64,000 nt of DNA from Firmicutes bacterium UBA5201 (GCA_002412775.1 DHVT01000028.1:165500-229499), one strand, 5' to 3'. Counted from the stretch's first letter, positions 16,202-25,637 are shown. Notes: generated by a model from the sequence alone, not told the origin. Numbers and translations are program-made.

Positions 16202-17971
16202 TTACACCTCATGAATTCCATAAGGTAAACTGATCGTCACCTTGGTGCCCACGCCATATTCCGAATCAATTCGGATATCGCCACCATGCGCCTCTGCGAT
16301 CTCTTTGGCGATTGAGAGTCCGAGACCTGTTCCCCCGAGTTCTCTCGATCTTGCCTTGTCCACGCGATAAAACCTTTCAAAAATTCGGTTCATGTCCTGA
16401 TCCGGTATACCGATTCCACTGTCTGTCACCATCAGTTCAAAATGATCCTCATCTGAACCTTCTCTCAAATCTATGATGATCTGAGAATCCTCATTTGAGT
16501 ATTTGATGCCGTTTGATAATATATTGAGCACCAACTGTTCGATTTTGTCATAGTCGATCAATGCGTGAATTTTAACATCATTATAATGTTTCACCAGTTC
16601 CTGTCTCTTTTGATCCGCAGTTGCCTTGACTTTTAGGACACAAGTGTCAATGAGTGAGTTGACTTCATATCTTTCGCGTTTTAGACGAACGGTATCCGAG
16701 TCAAAATTGCTGAGTTCAAGCAAATCACGCACCAATCTTGCCATACGGTCCGCTTCGGTGTTGATGACTTCCAAAAATGTTCTTTGCAACTCCGGATCAT
16801 CCACAGCACCATCCAAAATGGTTTCAGTATAACTCTTAATGCTGGTGAGAGGTGTCTTGAGTTCATGTGAGACATTCGCTACGAATTCTCTTCTCATGTT
16901 TTCAAGCCGCTCCTCTTCGGTAATGTCTTGGAGCACAAAAACGACGCCCATTTTTTTCGACGATTCATCTAAAAATGGAGCGAAATTCACTTTCAGGATC
17001 AGCAAATTGTATGAAATGCTTTTTGATCCAATGCCATTGTTGAGTTTTCCGGAGCTGTAGATGGACAACAGATCACCAATGATGTCTTCGTTAAAGACAC
17101 CGTCCGTAGTCAGCAATTTTCCCGCTTTCGGATTGCAGTGAATGATCTGTCCTTCAGCATTTATGGCTATCAGACCATCTTCCATGTAATTGATGATGGC
17201 TTCGAGTTTGCTTTTTTCACTGGATATTTCCGAAATGTATTTTTTGAGCTCTCCCGTAAGAAAGTTGAATGTCTTTGAAAGAGCACCAATCTCATCCTCC
17301 GATCGGACTTCAACTATTTGATTGAAATCCCCCTCGGCGAGTTTGGCAGCCTTAAGTGTGACTTCATTGATCGGATCCGTGATGCTCTTTGACAACAGGA
17401 ATCCGATGATGATGGAAAGGACAAGACTCATCGCCACTGCTTGCAAGATGATCATTCTGGCGCGGTTGAGCGTACCATATATGTCATTCAGGTCATATCG
17501 CAAATAAATCAGACCGATTTGCACACTTTTGCTATAAACCGGATATACCTTGTCTTTTGTTCGGACATTGCCTGAAAGTTCGAAATTCTTTTCCACCGTC
17601 TTTCCGATCAAACCTTCGACAACAAGTCCTGTATTGAGCACTTCAGATACTGGCCGATCCACATTTTCAGTACTCGTAGCCAATATCTTCTGTGATTTTT
17701 GATCGATGATATAAATCTCTTCTCTAAGTCCGATGTCGGCATGTCGTTCGATGGATTCCTGAACAAGTCCTCTGACCGCTCCCAAATCATCACTTTCAAT
17801 TTTAGAAAGCTCAGACATCATAATCTGAGCTATATCATCCAAACGGTTGGATACGACATTGAGATTGTAATCTTCAAAAGATCTGACAATGAACACACCA
17901 GCCAAAAGCATCGCAATAAATACGAGCAAAAAATATATAATTGTAAATCTCAGTCGTATGCTTCTAAACAT
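16202..17971 (-). CDS. walK: Sensor histidine kinase WalK (YycG)
   Basis: The protein has 589 residues. Two membrane helices (about 9-27 and 170-192) flank an extracytoplasmic sensor loop of about 140 residues. HAMP (about 192-245, ending EVRSEDEIGALSKTFN) and PAS (about 255-350) follow. HisKA carries the phospho-His in VSHELKTPLTS near residue 370. The HATPase has VTDSGIGIPDQD and GGTGLGLSIAKEI. This is the canonical WalK architecture. With WalR it controls peptidoglycan hydrolases and is usually essential. It follows walR after 11 nt. Confidence 0.94.
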   Translation of the reverse strand: MFRSIRLRFTIIYFLLVFIAMLLAGVFIVRSFEDYNLNVVSNRLDDIAQIMMSELSKIESDDLGAVRGLVQESIERHADIGLREEIYIIDQKSQKILATSTENVDRPVSEVLNTGLVVEGLIGKTVEKNFELSGNVRTKDKVYPVYSKSVQIGLIYLRYDLNDIYGTLNRARMIILQAVAMSLVLSIIIGFLLSKSITDPINEVTLKAAKLAEGDFNQIVEVRSEDEIGALSKTFNFLTGELKKYISEISSEKSKLEAIINYMEDGLIAINAEGQIIHCNPKAGKLLTTDGVFNEDIIGDLLSIYSSGKLNNGIGSKSISYNLLILKVNFAPFLDESSKKMGVVFVLQDITEEERLENMRREFVANVSHELKTPLTSIKSYTETILDGAVDDPELQRTFLEVINTEADRMARLVRDLLELSNFDSDTVRLKRERYEVNSLIDTCVLKVKATADQKRQELVKHYNDVKIHALIDYDKIEQLVLNILSNGIKYSNEDSQIIIDLREGSDEDHFELMVTDSGIGIPDQDMNRIFERFYRVDKARSRELGGTGLGLSIAKEIAEAHGGDIRIDSEYGVGTKVTISLPYGIHEV

Positions 17972-17982
17972 TGTGCCTCCAA

Positions 17983-18681
17983 CTAACTTCTTTTGAAGTA
18001 ATAGCCAACACCTCTTTTAGTCATGATATAAGTTGGATTGCTTGAATCTTGTTCCACTTTTTCTCTTAATCGTCTGACTGTGACATCAACGGTTCTGATG
18101 TCTCCAAAGTACTCATAGCCCCAAACGTCTTTCAAAAGCTGTTCTCTTGTGAATATCTGATTGGCTTGTGTCGCCAAAAATTTAAGCAATTCGAATTCCC
18201 TGAGTGTGAGTTCTATCACTTCACCGTCTTTGGTCACTTCATAACGGTCCAGATCAATGGTAAGGCTATTTGCGATTATAATGTGACCATTAGGGCCTTT
18301 TCCATCAGAATCGGAAATATCCACCCTACGGATATTGGCCTTGACTCGTGCAATGAGTTCCCTCATTCCAAAAGGTTTGGTGATGTAATCATCGGCACCC
18401 AGTTCAAATCCTAGCACTTTGTCCACTTCTTCCTCTTTGGCGGTAAGCATGATGATCGGCATGCTGAAGCCCTCTCTGATTTTCCTGCATACCTGAAAAC
18501 CATCAAGTTTTGGCAACATGACATCAAGCAGGACCAAGTCCGGCTGGAACTGATATACTTTCTTTAAAGCCTCTTCACCATCAAACGCGGTTTCTATCTC
18601 ATAACCTTCTTTAACCAAATTGAATTTGATGATATCCGATATTGGTTTCTCATCATCTACAACTAGAATTCTTTTACTCAT
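17983..18681 (-). CDS. walR: Response regulator WalR (YycF)
   Basis: The protein has 232 residues of the OmpR/PhoB family. The receiver has Asp53 in LVLLDVMLPKLDG, Lys in ITKPFGMREL, and a C-terminal winged helix ending RGVGYYFKRS. Two adjacent ATGs exist (18684, 18681); 18681 has 7-nt spacing from GGAGG. First gene of the operon walR-walK-unknown-yycH-yycI-yycJ-hydrolase. Downstream of an M23 peptidase gene that has its own terminator. Confidence 0.95.
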   Translation of the reverse strand: MSKRILVVDDEKPISDIIKFNLVKEGYEIETAFDGEEALKKVYQFQPDLVLLDVMLPKLDGFQVCRKIREGFSMPIIMLTAKEEEVDKVLGFELGADDYITKPFGMRELIARVKANIRRVDISDSDGKGPNGHIIIANSLTIDLDRYEVTKDGEVIELTLREFELLKFLATQANQIFTREQLLKDVWGYEYFGDIRTVDVTVRRLREKVEQDSSNPTYIMTKRGVGYYFKRS

Positions 18682-18732
18682 CATTTCGCCTCCTTTGTTA
18701 AGACGTTAGCATATATACTTATTCTATACGAA

Positions 18733-18765
18733 ATAAAATAAAAAAGCGAGTCATCGACTCGCTTT
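18733..18765 (-). terminator. Intrinsic terminator after the M23 peptidase gene
   Basis: AAAGCGAGTC and GACTCGCTTT with loop ATC form a perfect 10-bp stem, followed on the minus strand by TTTTATTTTATTT. It isolates the peptidase gene from the walR operon. Confidence 0.88.
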
Positions 18766-18769
18766 ATCG

Positions 18770-20347
18770 TTAAAATTTAACATAATTTCTTGGGTTTTGT
18801 GGAACACCGTTCTTTCTCACTTCGAAATGAAGGTGTGGTCCAGTACTGTAACCCGTATTTCCACTTGCGGCTATTACTTGTCCTTGGAATACTTTATCGC
18901 CTTTTTTAACGTTTAAAACGCTGTTGTGAGCATAAAGTGTGGATAGGTTGCCACCATGATCGATGATAATGTATCTTCCATAAGAACTTGAATATCCTGC
19001 AAATGTAACGACTCCACCATCCGCTGCTTTGACACTTGTTCCAACGTTTAAGCCGATGTCAATACCAGTATGCTGTCTTCCCCATCTCCATCCGAACTCT
19101 GAAGTGACGATGCCACGTGAAGTAGGATGTGCCAATGTGCCGGTACCGATTCTCGGTGGAGGATCTTTGGTACCTTGATAAACGACTTTGGTCTGAGGTT
19201 CAGCAGTGATGTTTTCGGAAATTACAGATCTTCCGATTTCTCTTCCGTTATGTCTGATCAGTTCCGCTTCTACAACACGTTCGCCGTATGCACCACCGAC
19301 TTTTGTTTTTGTCTCTCCCTTATAAAGGGAATTTGTTGGCTCATATTCCACTTCAAAAGCGATTTTATCGGAATAAGTCGCTTTTTCCACTGTTACAACG
19401 TTGATTAACGGTCTTGGAGTCACTAAACTGATTTCCATTCCGATTTGTAATGTTTCCGCTTTGATATCAGGGTTTGCTGCTTCGAGATCATAAGGATTGA
19501 CTCCATAATAATCGGCAATCACCCAATAGTTTTCACCTTTTTGAACCTTATGGATCTTGATTTCCCTTGTTCCTTTTTTGATGTACTCCAGTGCCGTTTC
19601 GACAGTGTCATATTCTTCAAAGTCCATGATATCGATATACCCAGGGCTTACTTTTACTTCTTCTTTGAAATAGACATCCAAAATCTCAACGTCGTCCTTC
19701 AAAGTAAACTGCGCTTTTAATGCTTCAAGCATTCTATTGGCTTCATTTTCAGTCTTGAAACTCGCCACCGGATTGTTGTTGACAAGCACCTGATGCACTT
19801 TTACCGATGCCATGCTCATCACTTTGATTTCAGGAATAGCAACTGTTCCAGCGGTTTCGACAACCACTTCGTTTACTAAGTCCTCAGCGGCTTCGGTTTC
19901 TAGTGCCTTTGTAGGAACACTCACCACATGGGTACTGGAAGTGTCGGTTCCGACCAAATCTGTAGGTGTCATGGCGTTGAAAGTGATAAAACCTAAAGCG
20001 GATACCATTACCACCGCACCAACACCACCTACTACCCATTTGTGCTTGATCACAAACGGCTTTGCAGTGCCTAGTTTTGATTTCGCCTGTTCAGCGATTG
20101 TTTGAATAAAGTTGTCACCATTGCTATATTTTATGTTGTGATTTTTAGTTGATGTGATTTTTTTTGTGAGTTTGCTAACTCCAGATGTTGCTAAAAATAA
20201 AGGATACAATGACAAAGCGATTGCTTTGGCACCAAAATCAGCGATTTTTTCAATGCGCTCGACTTTCTCGTCTCCTTTGACATACACTTTACTGGTGGAA
20301 CGTTTTACTATATGTTTTTGAGACGTCCCGTTTCTCTTTTTCCCCAT
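18770..20347 (-). CDS. M23 peptidase with LysM and G5 domains
   Basis: The protein has 525 residues. A basic cytoplasmic N terminus (about 1-100) precedes one membrane helix (about 103-125). The extracytoplasmic part has a LysM domain (about 262-307, KVQKGENYWVIADYYGVN), a G5 domain (about 308-392, with TKVGGAYG) and a C-terminal M23 endopeptidase (about 405-525) with zinc ligands in QHTGIDIG and HLHFEVRKNG. It should cut peptide cross-links in peptidoglycan. Its position directly upstream of walR, whose regulon normally includes such hydrolases, suggests functional linkage. A possible but imperfect WalR-like half-site pair lies upstream. Confidence 0.92.
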   Translation of the reverse strand: MGKKRNGTSQKHIVKRSTSKVYVKGDEKVERIEKIADFGAKAIALSLYPLFLATSGVSKLTKKITSTKNHNIKYSNGDNFIQTIAEQAKSKLGTAKPFVIKHKWVVGGVGAVVMVSALGFITFNAMTPTDLVGTDTSSTHVVSVPTKALETEAAEDLVNEVVVETAGTVAIPEIKVMSMASVKVHQVLVNNNPVASFKTENEANRMLEALKAQFTLKDDVEILDVYFKEEVKVSPGYIDIMDFEEYDTVETALEYIKKGTREIKIHKVQKGENYWVIADYYGVNPYDLEAANPDIKAETLQIGMEISLVTPRPLINVVTVEKATYSDKIAFEVEYEPTNSLYKGETKTKVGGAYGERVVEAELIRHNGREIGRSVISENITAEPQTKVVYQGTKDPPPRIGTGTLAHPTSRGIVTSEFGWRWGRQHTGIDIGLNVGTSVKAADGGVVTFAGYSSSYGRYIIIDHGGNLSTLYAHNSVLNVKKGDKVFQGQVIAASGNTGYSTGPHLHFEVRKNGVPQNPRNYVKF

Positions 20348-20413
20348 CCTATACTCCTTAATATTGGCCTTAATAATGGTTCACAGCAGTAGTCTGTATA
20401 AAATACCTTCTTA

Positions 20414-20442
20414 ATTATAGCACAACTTTCGCAAGAGATAAA
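20414..20442 (-). promoter_or_regulatory. Probable promoter of the M23 peptidase gene
   Basis: On the minus strand a consensus -10 TATAAT (20414-20419) has a weak -35 TTTATC at 17 bp (20437-20442). The leader is about 65 nt. The weak -35 would suit an activated promoter. Confidence 0.45.
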
Positions 20443-20584
20443 TTATATTTTTTTTTTTGAGAAAGTTGACCCCATATTTATCAATATCTGATGCTTTCAA
20501 GAGTATTACAATACCACATGTTGTGCTTTTTTTGAATGTTTTTTTGTCTGTACATAGAATTATTAGAACACCTTATTAAAATAC

Positions 20585-20613
20585 TGATACACCATTCATA
20601 TTAATGTTATAAT
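20585..20613 (+). promoter_or_regulatory. Promoter of the dnaD-dnaI pair
   Basis: -35 TGATAC (20585-20590), 17-bp spacer, -10 TATAAT (20608-20613), about 33 bp before the dnaD-like start. Confidence 0.6.
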
Positions 20614-20646
20614 ATTTCATATGACGATTATGAAAGAAGGAAAATC

Positions 20647-21648
20647 ATGGCATTTATTCAAAACGCGACGACTTTTGACCTCGGCGAACTCAATATAGAA
20701 AACATTTTCATCTCTGACTTCATGCCTTCCGCAAGTGGTACTTACGTCAAAGTATACCTTCTTGGCCTTATGTTCTCGAGATCTGAAAATGATGCCTATC
20801 GCTTTGACAACAAGAGTCTGGCAAATATGCTCGGTCTTCCGCTCCAGGATGTTGTCGAGGCATGGAACTACTGGGAAAAACAGGGCATTATCAAAAAACA
20901 CATTCACGGCGATGCCATGAATTTCGATGTGGAGTTCCTATCGCTCCGTGAACTGTACATCCTAAACAATTACACTTCCAAATCCGAGCCGACAGACCGC
21001 AAAAGCGATCCAAAAATCAAAAGCCATTACAAGACATTATGTGAACAAGTTGAAAAAATTGTGGGCCATCCTCTATCCTACACCGAATACAGGGATATAG
21101 GCGATTTTTACGATCACTACTATACAGATACCGCCATCATACTGAGGGCGTTTGAAATCAATTATAAGGAAAAGAACATCCGAAGTGTGAAAGCTGTCAA
21201 AGGTCTATTGAACCAATGGCTGTCTCAAAACTTGTCCACTCTGGAATCCATAGAGCACCACATCAAAAGCAAAGATGAACGCAACATGATCTATAAGGAA
21301 GTCCTCCGAAATCTCGGATTGTCCTTCAGGATGGCCAATCAGGCAGAAAAGGAACTGATCGACAAGTGGTTGGACCAATATGAATTTGAACCCGAGTCCC
21401 TTTACCAGTTCATTATAGTCTTTTCAAAGAAAACTCTCAACATCAACATGAATTATCTGGATAAAGTATTTGGCGATCTGCACAAGCAGGGCATCAAAAC
21501 CGTAGACAATTACGAGAGCACCCAAGCAAATGACAAGCCGAAAGCACAGTCACAGTCTCAAGCCAAAAGGAACCGATTCACTATTGAAAAGGAACGTTCC
21601 TACTCGGAAGAGGAACTTGAGAATCTGCTGCTAAATAAGAAGAATTAG
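20647..21648 (+). CDS. DnaD/DnaB-type replication initiation protein
   Basis: The protein has 333 residues. The N-terminal part (about 1-115) looks like the winged-helix module of DnaD-family proteins. Two consecutive DnaB_2/DnaD-type helical repeats follow (about 140-215 and 225-300; the first contains YRDIGDFY and VKAVKGLLNQWL, typical of the YxxxIxxW-like motif). A basic tail runs from about 300. In Bacillota such proteins remodel the origin or primosome and recruit the helicase loader. The next gene encodes that loader (DnaI), 13 nt downstream, so the two form an operon. Confidence 0.85.
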   Translation: MAFIQNATTFDLGELNIENIFISDFMPSASGTYVKVYLLGLMFSRSENDAYRFDNKSLANMLGLPLQDVVEAWNYWEKQGIIKKHIHGDAMNFDVEFLSLRELYILNNYTSKSEPTDRKSDPKIKSHYKTLCEQVEKIVGHPLSYTEYRDIGDFYDHYYTDTAIILRAFEINYKEKNIRSVKAVKGLLNQWLSQNLSTLESIEHHIKSKDERNMIYKEVLRNLGLSFRMANQAEKELIDKWLDQYEFEPESLYQFIIVFSKKTLNINMNYLDKVFGDLHKQGIKTVDNYESTQANDKPKAQSQSQAKRNRFTIEKERSYSEEELENLLLNKKN

Positions 21649-21661
21649 GAAAGGAGTCACG

Positions 21662-22648
21662 ATGTCTCAAAATGTCCAAAGTATAAAAGGAATCATGGAT
21701 GAATACAAACAACAGCAGGATTTGAACCGACTGACTCTAAAGGAGAGGCGACTGGCGCTTTATGAACGGCTGCCCAAACTCGCTGAGATCGATCTTCAAA
21801 TGAGCCAGATCGGTGCGGAGATTTCCAAGGCTATCTTGAAAAACCCCAAAAACACCGAAATCATGCTGATGGAACTCAAAAGCACACTCGATCAACTGAA
21901 GCGCAACAAAGCCATCCTACTCACAGACAACAACATTCCACTGGATGCGCTGGAACTTGAATATAAATGTAAAAAATGCAAAGACACAGGTTTTATGGAA
22001 GACAACAGAAGATGTTCTTGCTTCAATCAGAAATTGATCCACCGTGCATACGAAATGTCTAATATTGAGCGTCAACTCTCTCTTCAAAATTTTGACCATT
22101 TCAACCTGAGCATCTTCTCAGACCATAAAAATGCCAAAGAAGGCGCTTCACAACGAGAAAACATGATGCAGATCCTATCCGAGGCAGAAGAGTTCGTCAA
22201 GCAGTTTCCGAGCGAAAAGAACTTGCTCTTTTTTGGTGCGAGCGGACTTGGAAAAACCTATCTATGCAACTGCATCGCCAAGTCGCTTTTGGACAGAGGC
22301 CACTCGGTCCTCTATCAGACACCATTCACAATCATCCAGTTGATTGAGAAAAAGACATTTACAGACAAGACCAACACATTTATTCAAATGGCCTATGAGC
22401 AACTCTTTAATGCCGATCTGCTCATTATTGACGATCTCGGCACAGAAAGCGCCAACACATTCACAATCAGTGAATTCTACAATATCATCAACACCAGAAT
22501 CCTGAATGGCAAGAGCACAATCATCTCCACAAATATCAAACTTTCAGAAATCAGCTCATTTTACAATGATCGTATCGATTCCCGCATCAAAGGACATTAT
22601 CAACTGATGAAGTTCTTTGGACCGGATGTCCGTTGGGAGAGCAGGTAA
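21662..22648 (+). CDS. dnaI: DnaI/DnaC-type replicative helicase loader ATPase
   Basis: The protein has 328 residues. An N-terminal helical region precedes a zinc-binding motif CKKCKDTG...CSCFN (about residues 102-120). The AAA+ domain has Walker A GASGLGKTYLCN (near 190) and Walker B LLIIDDLGTE (near 258). Sensor-like STNIKLSEI and an Arg-finger region SRIKGHY follow. It loads the replicative helicase. The last three codons (Glu-Ser-Arg) and the stop lie inside the GCAGG repeat array that fills the downstream intergenic region, so the array appears to have overwritten the gene's extreme 3' end. Confidence 0.92.
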   Translation: MSQNVQSIKGIMDEYKQQQDLNRLTLKERRLALYERLPKLAEIDLQMSQIGAEISKAILKNPKNTEIMLMELKSTLDQLKRNKAILLTDNNIPLDALELEYKCKKCKDTGFMEDNRRCSCFNQKLIHRAYEMSNIERQLSLQNFDHFNLSIFSDHKNAKEGASQRENMMQILSEAEEFVKQFPSEKNLLFFGASGLGKTYLCNCIAKSLLDRGHSVLYQTPFTIIQLIEKKTFTDKTNTFIQMAYEQLFNADLLIIDDLGTESANTFTISEFYNIINTRILNGKSTIISTNIKLSEISSFYNDRIDSRIKGHYQLMKFFGPDVRWESR

Positions 22649-22749
22649 GGCAGGGAGAGCAGGAGAAGAGCAGGAAAAGCAGGAAGAGCAGGAAGAGCAG
22701 GAGAAGAGCAGGTAAGGCAGGAAGTGCAGGAAGTGCAGGGAGTGCAGGA
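22636..22749 (+). repeat. Purine-rich GCAGG repeat array downstream of dnaI
   Basis: About 114 bases built of imperfect 9- to 12-nt units containing GCAGG (for example GCAGGAAGA and GCAGGAAGT), with twelve GCAGG cores. The strand is nearly all purine plus C. It begins within the last codons of dnaI and would form the 3' UTR of its transcript up to the terminator at 22801. Confidence 0.85.
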
Positions 22750-22795
22750 AAGTCAAAATCTTTAGTGCTCGAATTACAAAAATGATTTTATAACA

Positions 22796-22837
22796 TAAAA
22801 ATGGTCAATGCACATCACATGCATTGACCATTTATCT
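22796..22837. terminator. Bidirectional terminator between dnaI and purA
   Basis: ATGGTCAATGCA and TGCATTGACCAT form a perfect 12-bp stem with a 7-base loop at 22801-22831. It is flanked by TTTATCTTTA on the + side and, on the minus strand, by TTTTTATG. It lies at the centre of the two repeat arrays. Confidence 0.85.
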
Positions 22838-22850
22838 TTAATTAATTAGT

Positions 22851-22991
22851 TTCCAGGTTTTCCAGGTTTTCCAGGTTTTCCAGGTTTTCCAGGTTTTCCT
22901 GCCTTACCTGCACTCCCTGCACTCCCTGCTCTTTTCCTACACTCCCTGATCTTCTCCCTGCTCTTCTCCCTGCTCTTCTCCCTGCTCTTCT
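22851..22991 (-). repeat. Inverted GCAGG/AAAACCTGG repeat array downstream of purA
   Basis: On the minus strand the array starts at the purA stop codon and runs as three copies of a 12-nt unit (AGAAGAGCAGGG). Then come GCAGG units shared with the dnaI-side array, and five perfect copies of a 10-nt unit (AAAACCTGGA) near 22851-22899. It is thus in the same sense relative to purA transcription as the left array is to dnaI. Confidence 0.85.
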
Positions 22992-24273
22992 AAAAAATGG
23001 TGTCTCTTACAATCGTCTCAGATCTCTTAGGACCAACTGAAACGATTTTAACTGGAACACCGACCAGTTCTTCTATGCGCTCCACATATCTTTTTGTGTT
23101 CTCCGGAAGAGATTCAAATGTGGTGCAAGCGGTGATGTCTTCCTTCCATCCAGGGAACACTTCATAAATCGGTTCACATTTCGCAAGAACCGAGAGGCTT
23201 GCGGGGAAATTCGTCATGATCTTGTCGCCGTACTTGTAACCGGTACAGATTTTGATTTCATCAAAACCACTGAGTACGTCCACAAGCATGAGAGCGATAC
23301 AGGTCATACCATTCACTCGCTTGGAATAATTGATCATTACAGTGTCGAGCCATCCACACCTTCTAGGTCTTCCAGTTGTGGTGCCGAACTCGTTGCCGGC
23401 GATTCTGATGCGTTCTCCGATTTCATTGTCCAATTCAGTGACAAATGGTCCAAGTCCCACACGGGTTGTGTATGCCTTGGTGATGCCCACAACTTCTCCG
23501 ATTTCATTGGGACCTATTCCGGAGCCAATTGTAAAACCACCTGAAGTCGGATGCGAACTGGTCACGTATGGATAAGTTCCATAATCGAGATCGAGAAGTG
23601 TGCCTTGAGCACCTTCAAGAAGAACTTTCTTGCCAGCTCGGAGTGCTTCATAAACGATAACGGATGTGTCATCAACGAAAGGTCTGACTTGCTCAGCATA
23701 TTTCTTGTATCGCGTGACCATCTCTTCTTCGTCCATGGCAGTTCCGCCATATATCTTTTCTATGATTTCATTTTTCGCTTTGATTCTGCTTCTGAAGAGT
23801 GGTTCGAAAATTTCATCATCGACAAAATCGCAAATTCGGATGCCGCTTCTTTCAACTTTATCCATGTAGCAAGGACCGATTCCTTTTTTGGTGGTACCGA
23901 TCATGTCAGCACCTCTTGCTTCTTCTGCCAATCGATCGATTTCCTTATGGTATGGAAATACCACATGGGCACGATCGGAAACTTTGATGGATGATGTTGC
24001 TATCCCTTTGCTTTCAAGTCCCTTGATTTCGTTTAAAAAACCCTCAGGGTCGAATACGACGCCATTTCCAATCACGTTGATTGTGTTTTCATTCAAAATA
24101 CCTGATGGAATAAGATGGAGTGCATATTTTTGATCACCGACAACCACAGAGTGACCTGCATTGTTGCCCCCTTGGCCACGTACTACGACATCAGCCTCTT
24201 TTGACAAATAATCGATGACCTTTCCTTTGCCTTCATCTCCCCATTGTGCACCTAATATTACAACTGTAGACAT
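22990..24273 (-). CDS. purA: Adenylosuccinate synthetase
   Basis: The protein has 427 residues, the full family length. The N-terminal GAQWGDEGKGKVIDYL P-loop-like motif contains the catalytic Asp and Lys. The IMP-binding QGGNNAGHSV, the GTTKKGIGPCYMDK signature and GTTTGRPRRCGW are all present. It makes adenylosuccinate from IMP, aspartate and GTP in AMP synthesis. It is monocistronic, with its own promoter, and its stop codon directly abuts a GCAGG repeat array. Confidence 0.97.
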   Translation of the reverse strand: MSTVVILGAQWGDEGKGKVIDYLSKEADVVVRGQGGNNAGHSVVVGDQKYALHLIPSGILNENTINVIGNGVVFDPEGFLNEIKGLESKGIATSSIKVSDRAHVVFPYHKEIDRLAEEARGADMIGTTKKGIGPCYMDKVERSGIRICDFVDDEIFEPLFRSRIKAKNEIIEKIYGGTAMDEEEMVTRYKKYAEQVRPFVDDTSVIVYEALRAGKKVLLEGAQGTLLDLDYGTYPYVTSSHPTSGGFTIGSGIGPNEIGEVVGITKAYTTRVGLGPFVTELDNEIGERIRIAGNEFGTTTGRPRRCGWLDTVMINYSKRVNGMTCIALMLVDVLSGFDEIKICTGYKYGDKIMTNFPASLSVLAKCEPIYEVFPGWKEDITACTTFESLPENTKRYVERIEELVGVPVKIVSVGPKRSETIVRDTIF

Positions 24274-24330
24274 AAACTCACCTCACTATAAAATCATTGC
24301 ATCTGCAATTACACGCATAAATCCACTGTC

Positions 24331-24359
24331 ATATTAACAGACCATAGGGTTAAAGTCAA
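24331..24359 (-). promoter_or_regulatory. Promoter of purA
   Basis: On the minus strand -35 TTGACT (24354-24359), 17-bp spacer and -10 TAATAT (24331-24336), with a leader of about 50 nt. No purine riboswitch is seen. Confidence 0.65.
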
Positions 24360-24402
24360 CAAAAGTGCGAATTATTTTAAAAAATTAACAGAAATAATTC
24401 GA

Positions 24403-25563
24403 TTATTTCACTTTCATCAAACGATCGATACTGGGTCTCACATTAAATGTTTCCTTTAGAAGCTTATATTCATTTTGCGCCTTTAAAATCGCCTCAACTG
24501 ACTTGTCAGCCTTGTAGGCTCTGATCAGTATATTCTTTGGTGTATGTTCCATATCCACGAATTCGAGCATCTGAACATCATATCCCACACACTCGAGTGC
24601 GGACGCCCTAAGTGAATCGGTAACCAAAGTGGCCAGTTTGTCTTTGATCACTCCGTATTTAAGGAGGGGAACCATCGCAGGGTTGTCGAGTTGCTTGAAC
24701 AATTCGTGTTGGCAACACGGCACCGCAAAGATGATTTTGGCATCCCACCCGACCGATTTGATCAATGCCTCATCGGTTGCGGTATCACATGCATGAAGTG
24801 AAACCACCATGTCCACTGTTTTCTCAGTTTCATAATCTTTGATGTCACCCAATTTAAACGTCAATCCTTCATAATCGAGCGCTTTTGCGGTTTGATTGCA
24901 AAATTCAATGACATCCTCTTTAAGATCCAGTCCAACAATCTCAACATTGCGATTTTGAAGTTTCACCAGATAGTAATACAGAGCAAAGGTCAAATAGGCT
25001 TTACCACAACCGAAATCGATGATTCGGATAACTTTCAGGTCGTCAAGTCTGTCCAGGCTGTCCGAAACAAACTCCAGGTACTTGTTCAGCTGCCTGAACT
25101 TATCATATTTTTTCTTGAACACGCGCCCATCGGCGTCCATCAGACCCAGATGGGTCATGAAATCACAAGGCTCTCCATCTGGAATGATGTAGTTTTTTTT
25201 GCGATTGTGTTCCAGCTCGACTTTAAAACGCGATGGCGGTTTGGTGATGATTTTGCCTTCCATTTTCTTGTTGAAAAGCAATTGATGATCACCATCTGTC
25301 GTATAAAATACCGCTTGCTTGAAATAACTTCCCAAAGTTTCTTCGAGAAGGCTTAAAAGCTCTGTGGCATCAAAATTGTCATGCAATACTTTTTTCTCAA
25401 ATTGATAAGTCACATGATAAAGCTGAGCGCCTTTTATGAGCACTGGCTTTATATCCAACTTTTGATAGGTTTTTGGAGCCCCTTTTCTGACATTGCTCAA
25501 AACAGCGAAGATAAGATTGCCTTTTTGGATCATATCTTCTAAAAATTTCAGAATATCATTCAT
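24403..25563 (-). CDS. Class I SAM-dependent methyltransferase
   Basis: The protein has 386 residues; start at 25563 with GGAGG 6 nt upstream (the frame extends to a TTG inside the ribosome site). The N-terminal ~170 residues are not assigned. The Rossmann methyltransferase core starts at IIDFGCGKAYLTFALYYYL (motif I, near 180), followed by VEIVGLDLKEDVIEFC and VVSLHACDTATDEAL. The latter is typical of the Methyltransf_32 (PF13679) group. A PCCQHELF segment may serve as the catalytic motif. Substrate (RNA or protein) is unknown. It is divergent from the Zn-phospholipase-like gene. Confidence 0.8.
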   Translation of the reverse strand: MNDILKFLEDMIQKGNLIFAVLSNVRKGAPKTYQKLDIKPVLIKGAQLYHVTYQFEKKVLHDNFDATELLSLLEETLGSYFKQAVFYTTDGDHQLLFNKKMEGKIITKPPSRFKVELEHNRKKNYIIPDGEPCDFMTHLGLMDADGRVFKKKYDKFRQLNKYLEFVSDSLDRLDDLKVIRIIDFGCGKAYLTFALYYYLVKLQNRNVEIVGLDLKEDVIEFCNQTAKALDYEGLTFKLGDIKDYETEKTVDMVVSLHACDTATDEALIKSVGWDAKIIFAVPCCQHELFKQLDNPAMVPLLKYGVIKDKLATLVTDSLRASALECVGYDVQMLEFVDMEHTPKNILIRAYKADKSVEAILKAQNEYKLLKETFNVRPSIDRLMKVK

Positions 25564-25637
25564 ACCCAACCTCCTTTATTAATGAATCACTTCAATGTAT
25601 AATGGAATTGACAAACCTCTCGAATGGAAGTGATCAA

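Noticed and set aside
20460..20515. WalR box (TGTWAH-N5-TGTWAH) upstream of the M23 peptidase gene
   Set aside because: TGTAAT-ACTCT-TGAAAG matches only one half-site; the second half has two mismatches.
22851..22899. Possible CRISPR array
   Set aside because: Repeat units are only 10 bp, head-to-tail, with no spacers and no cas genes nearby.
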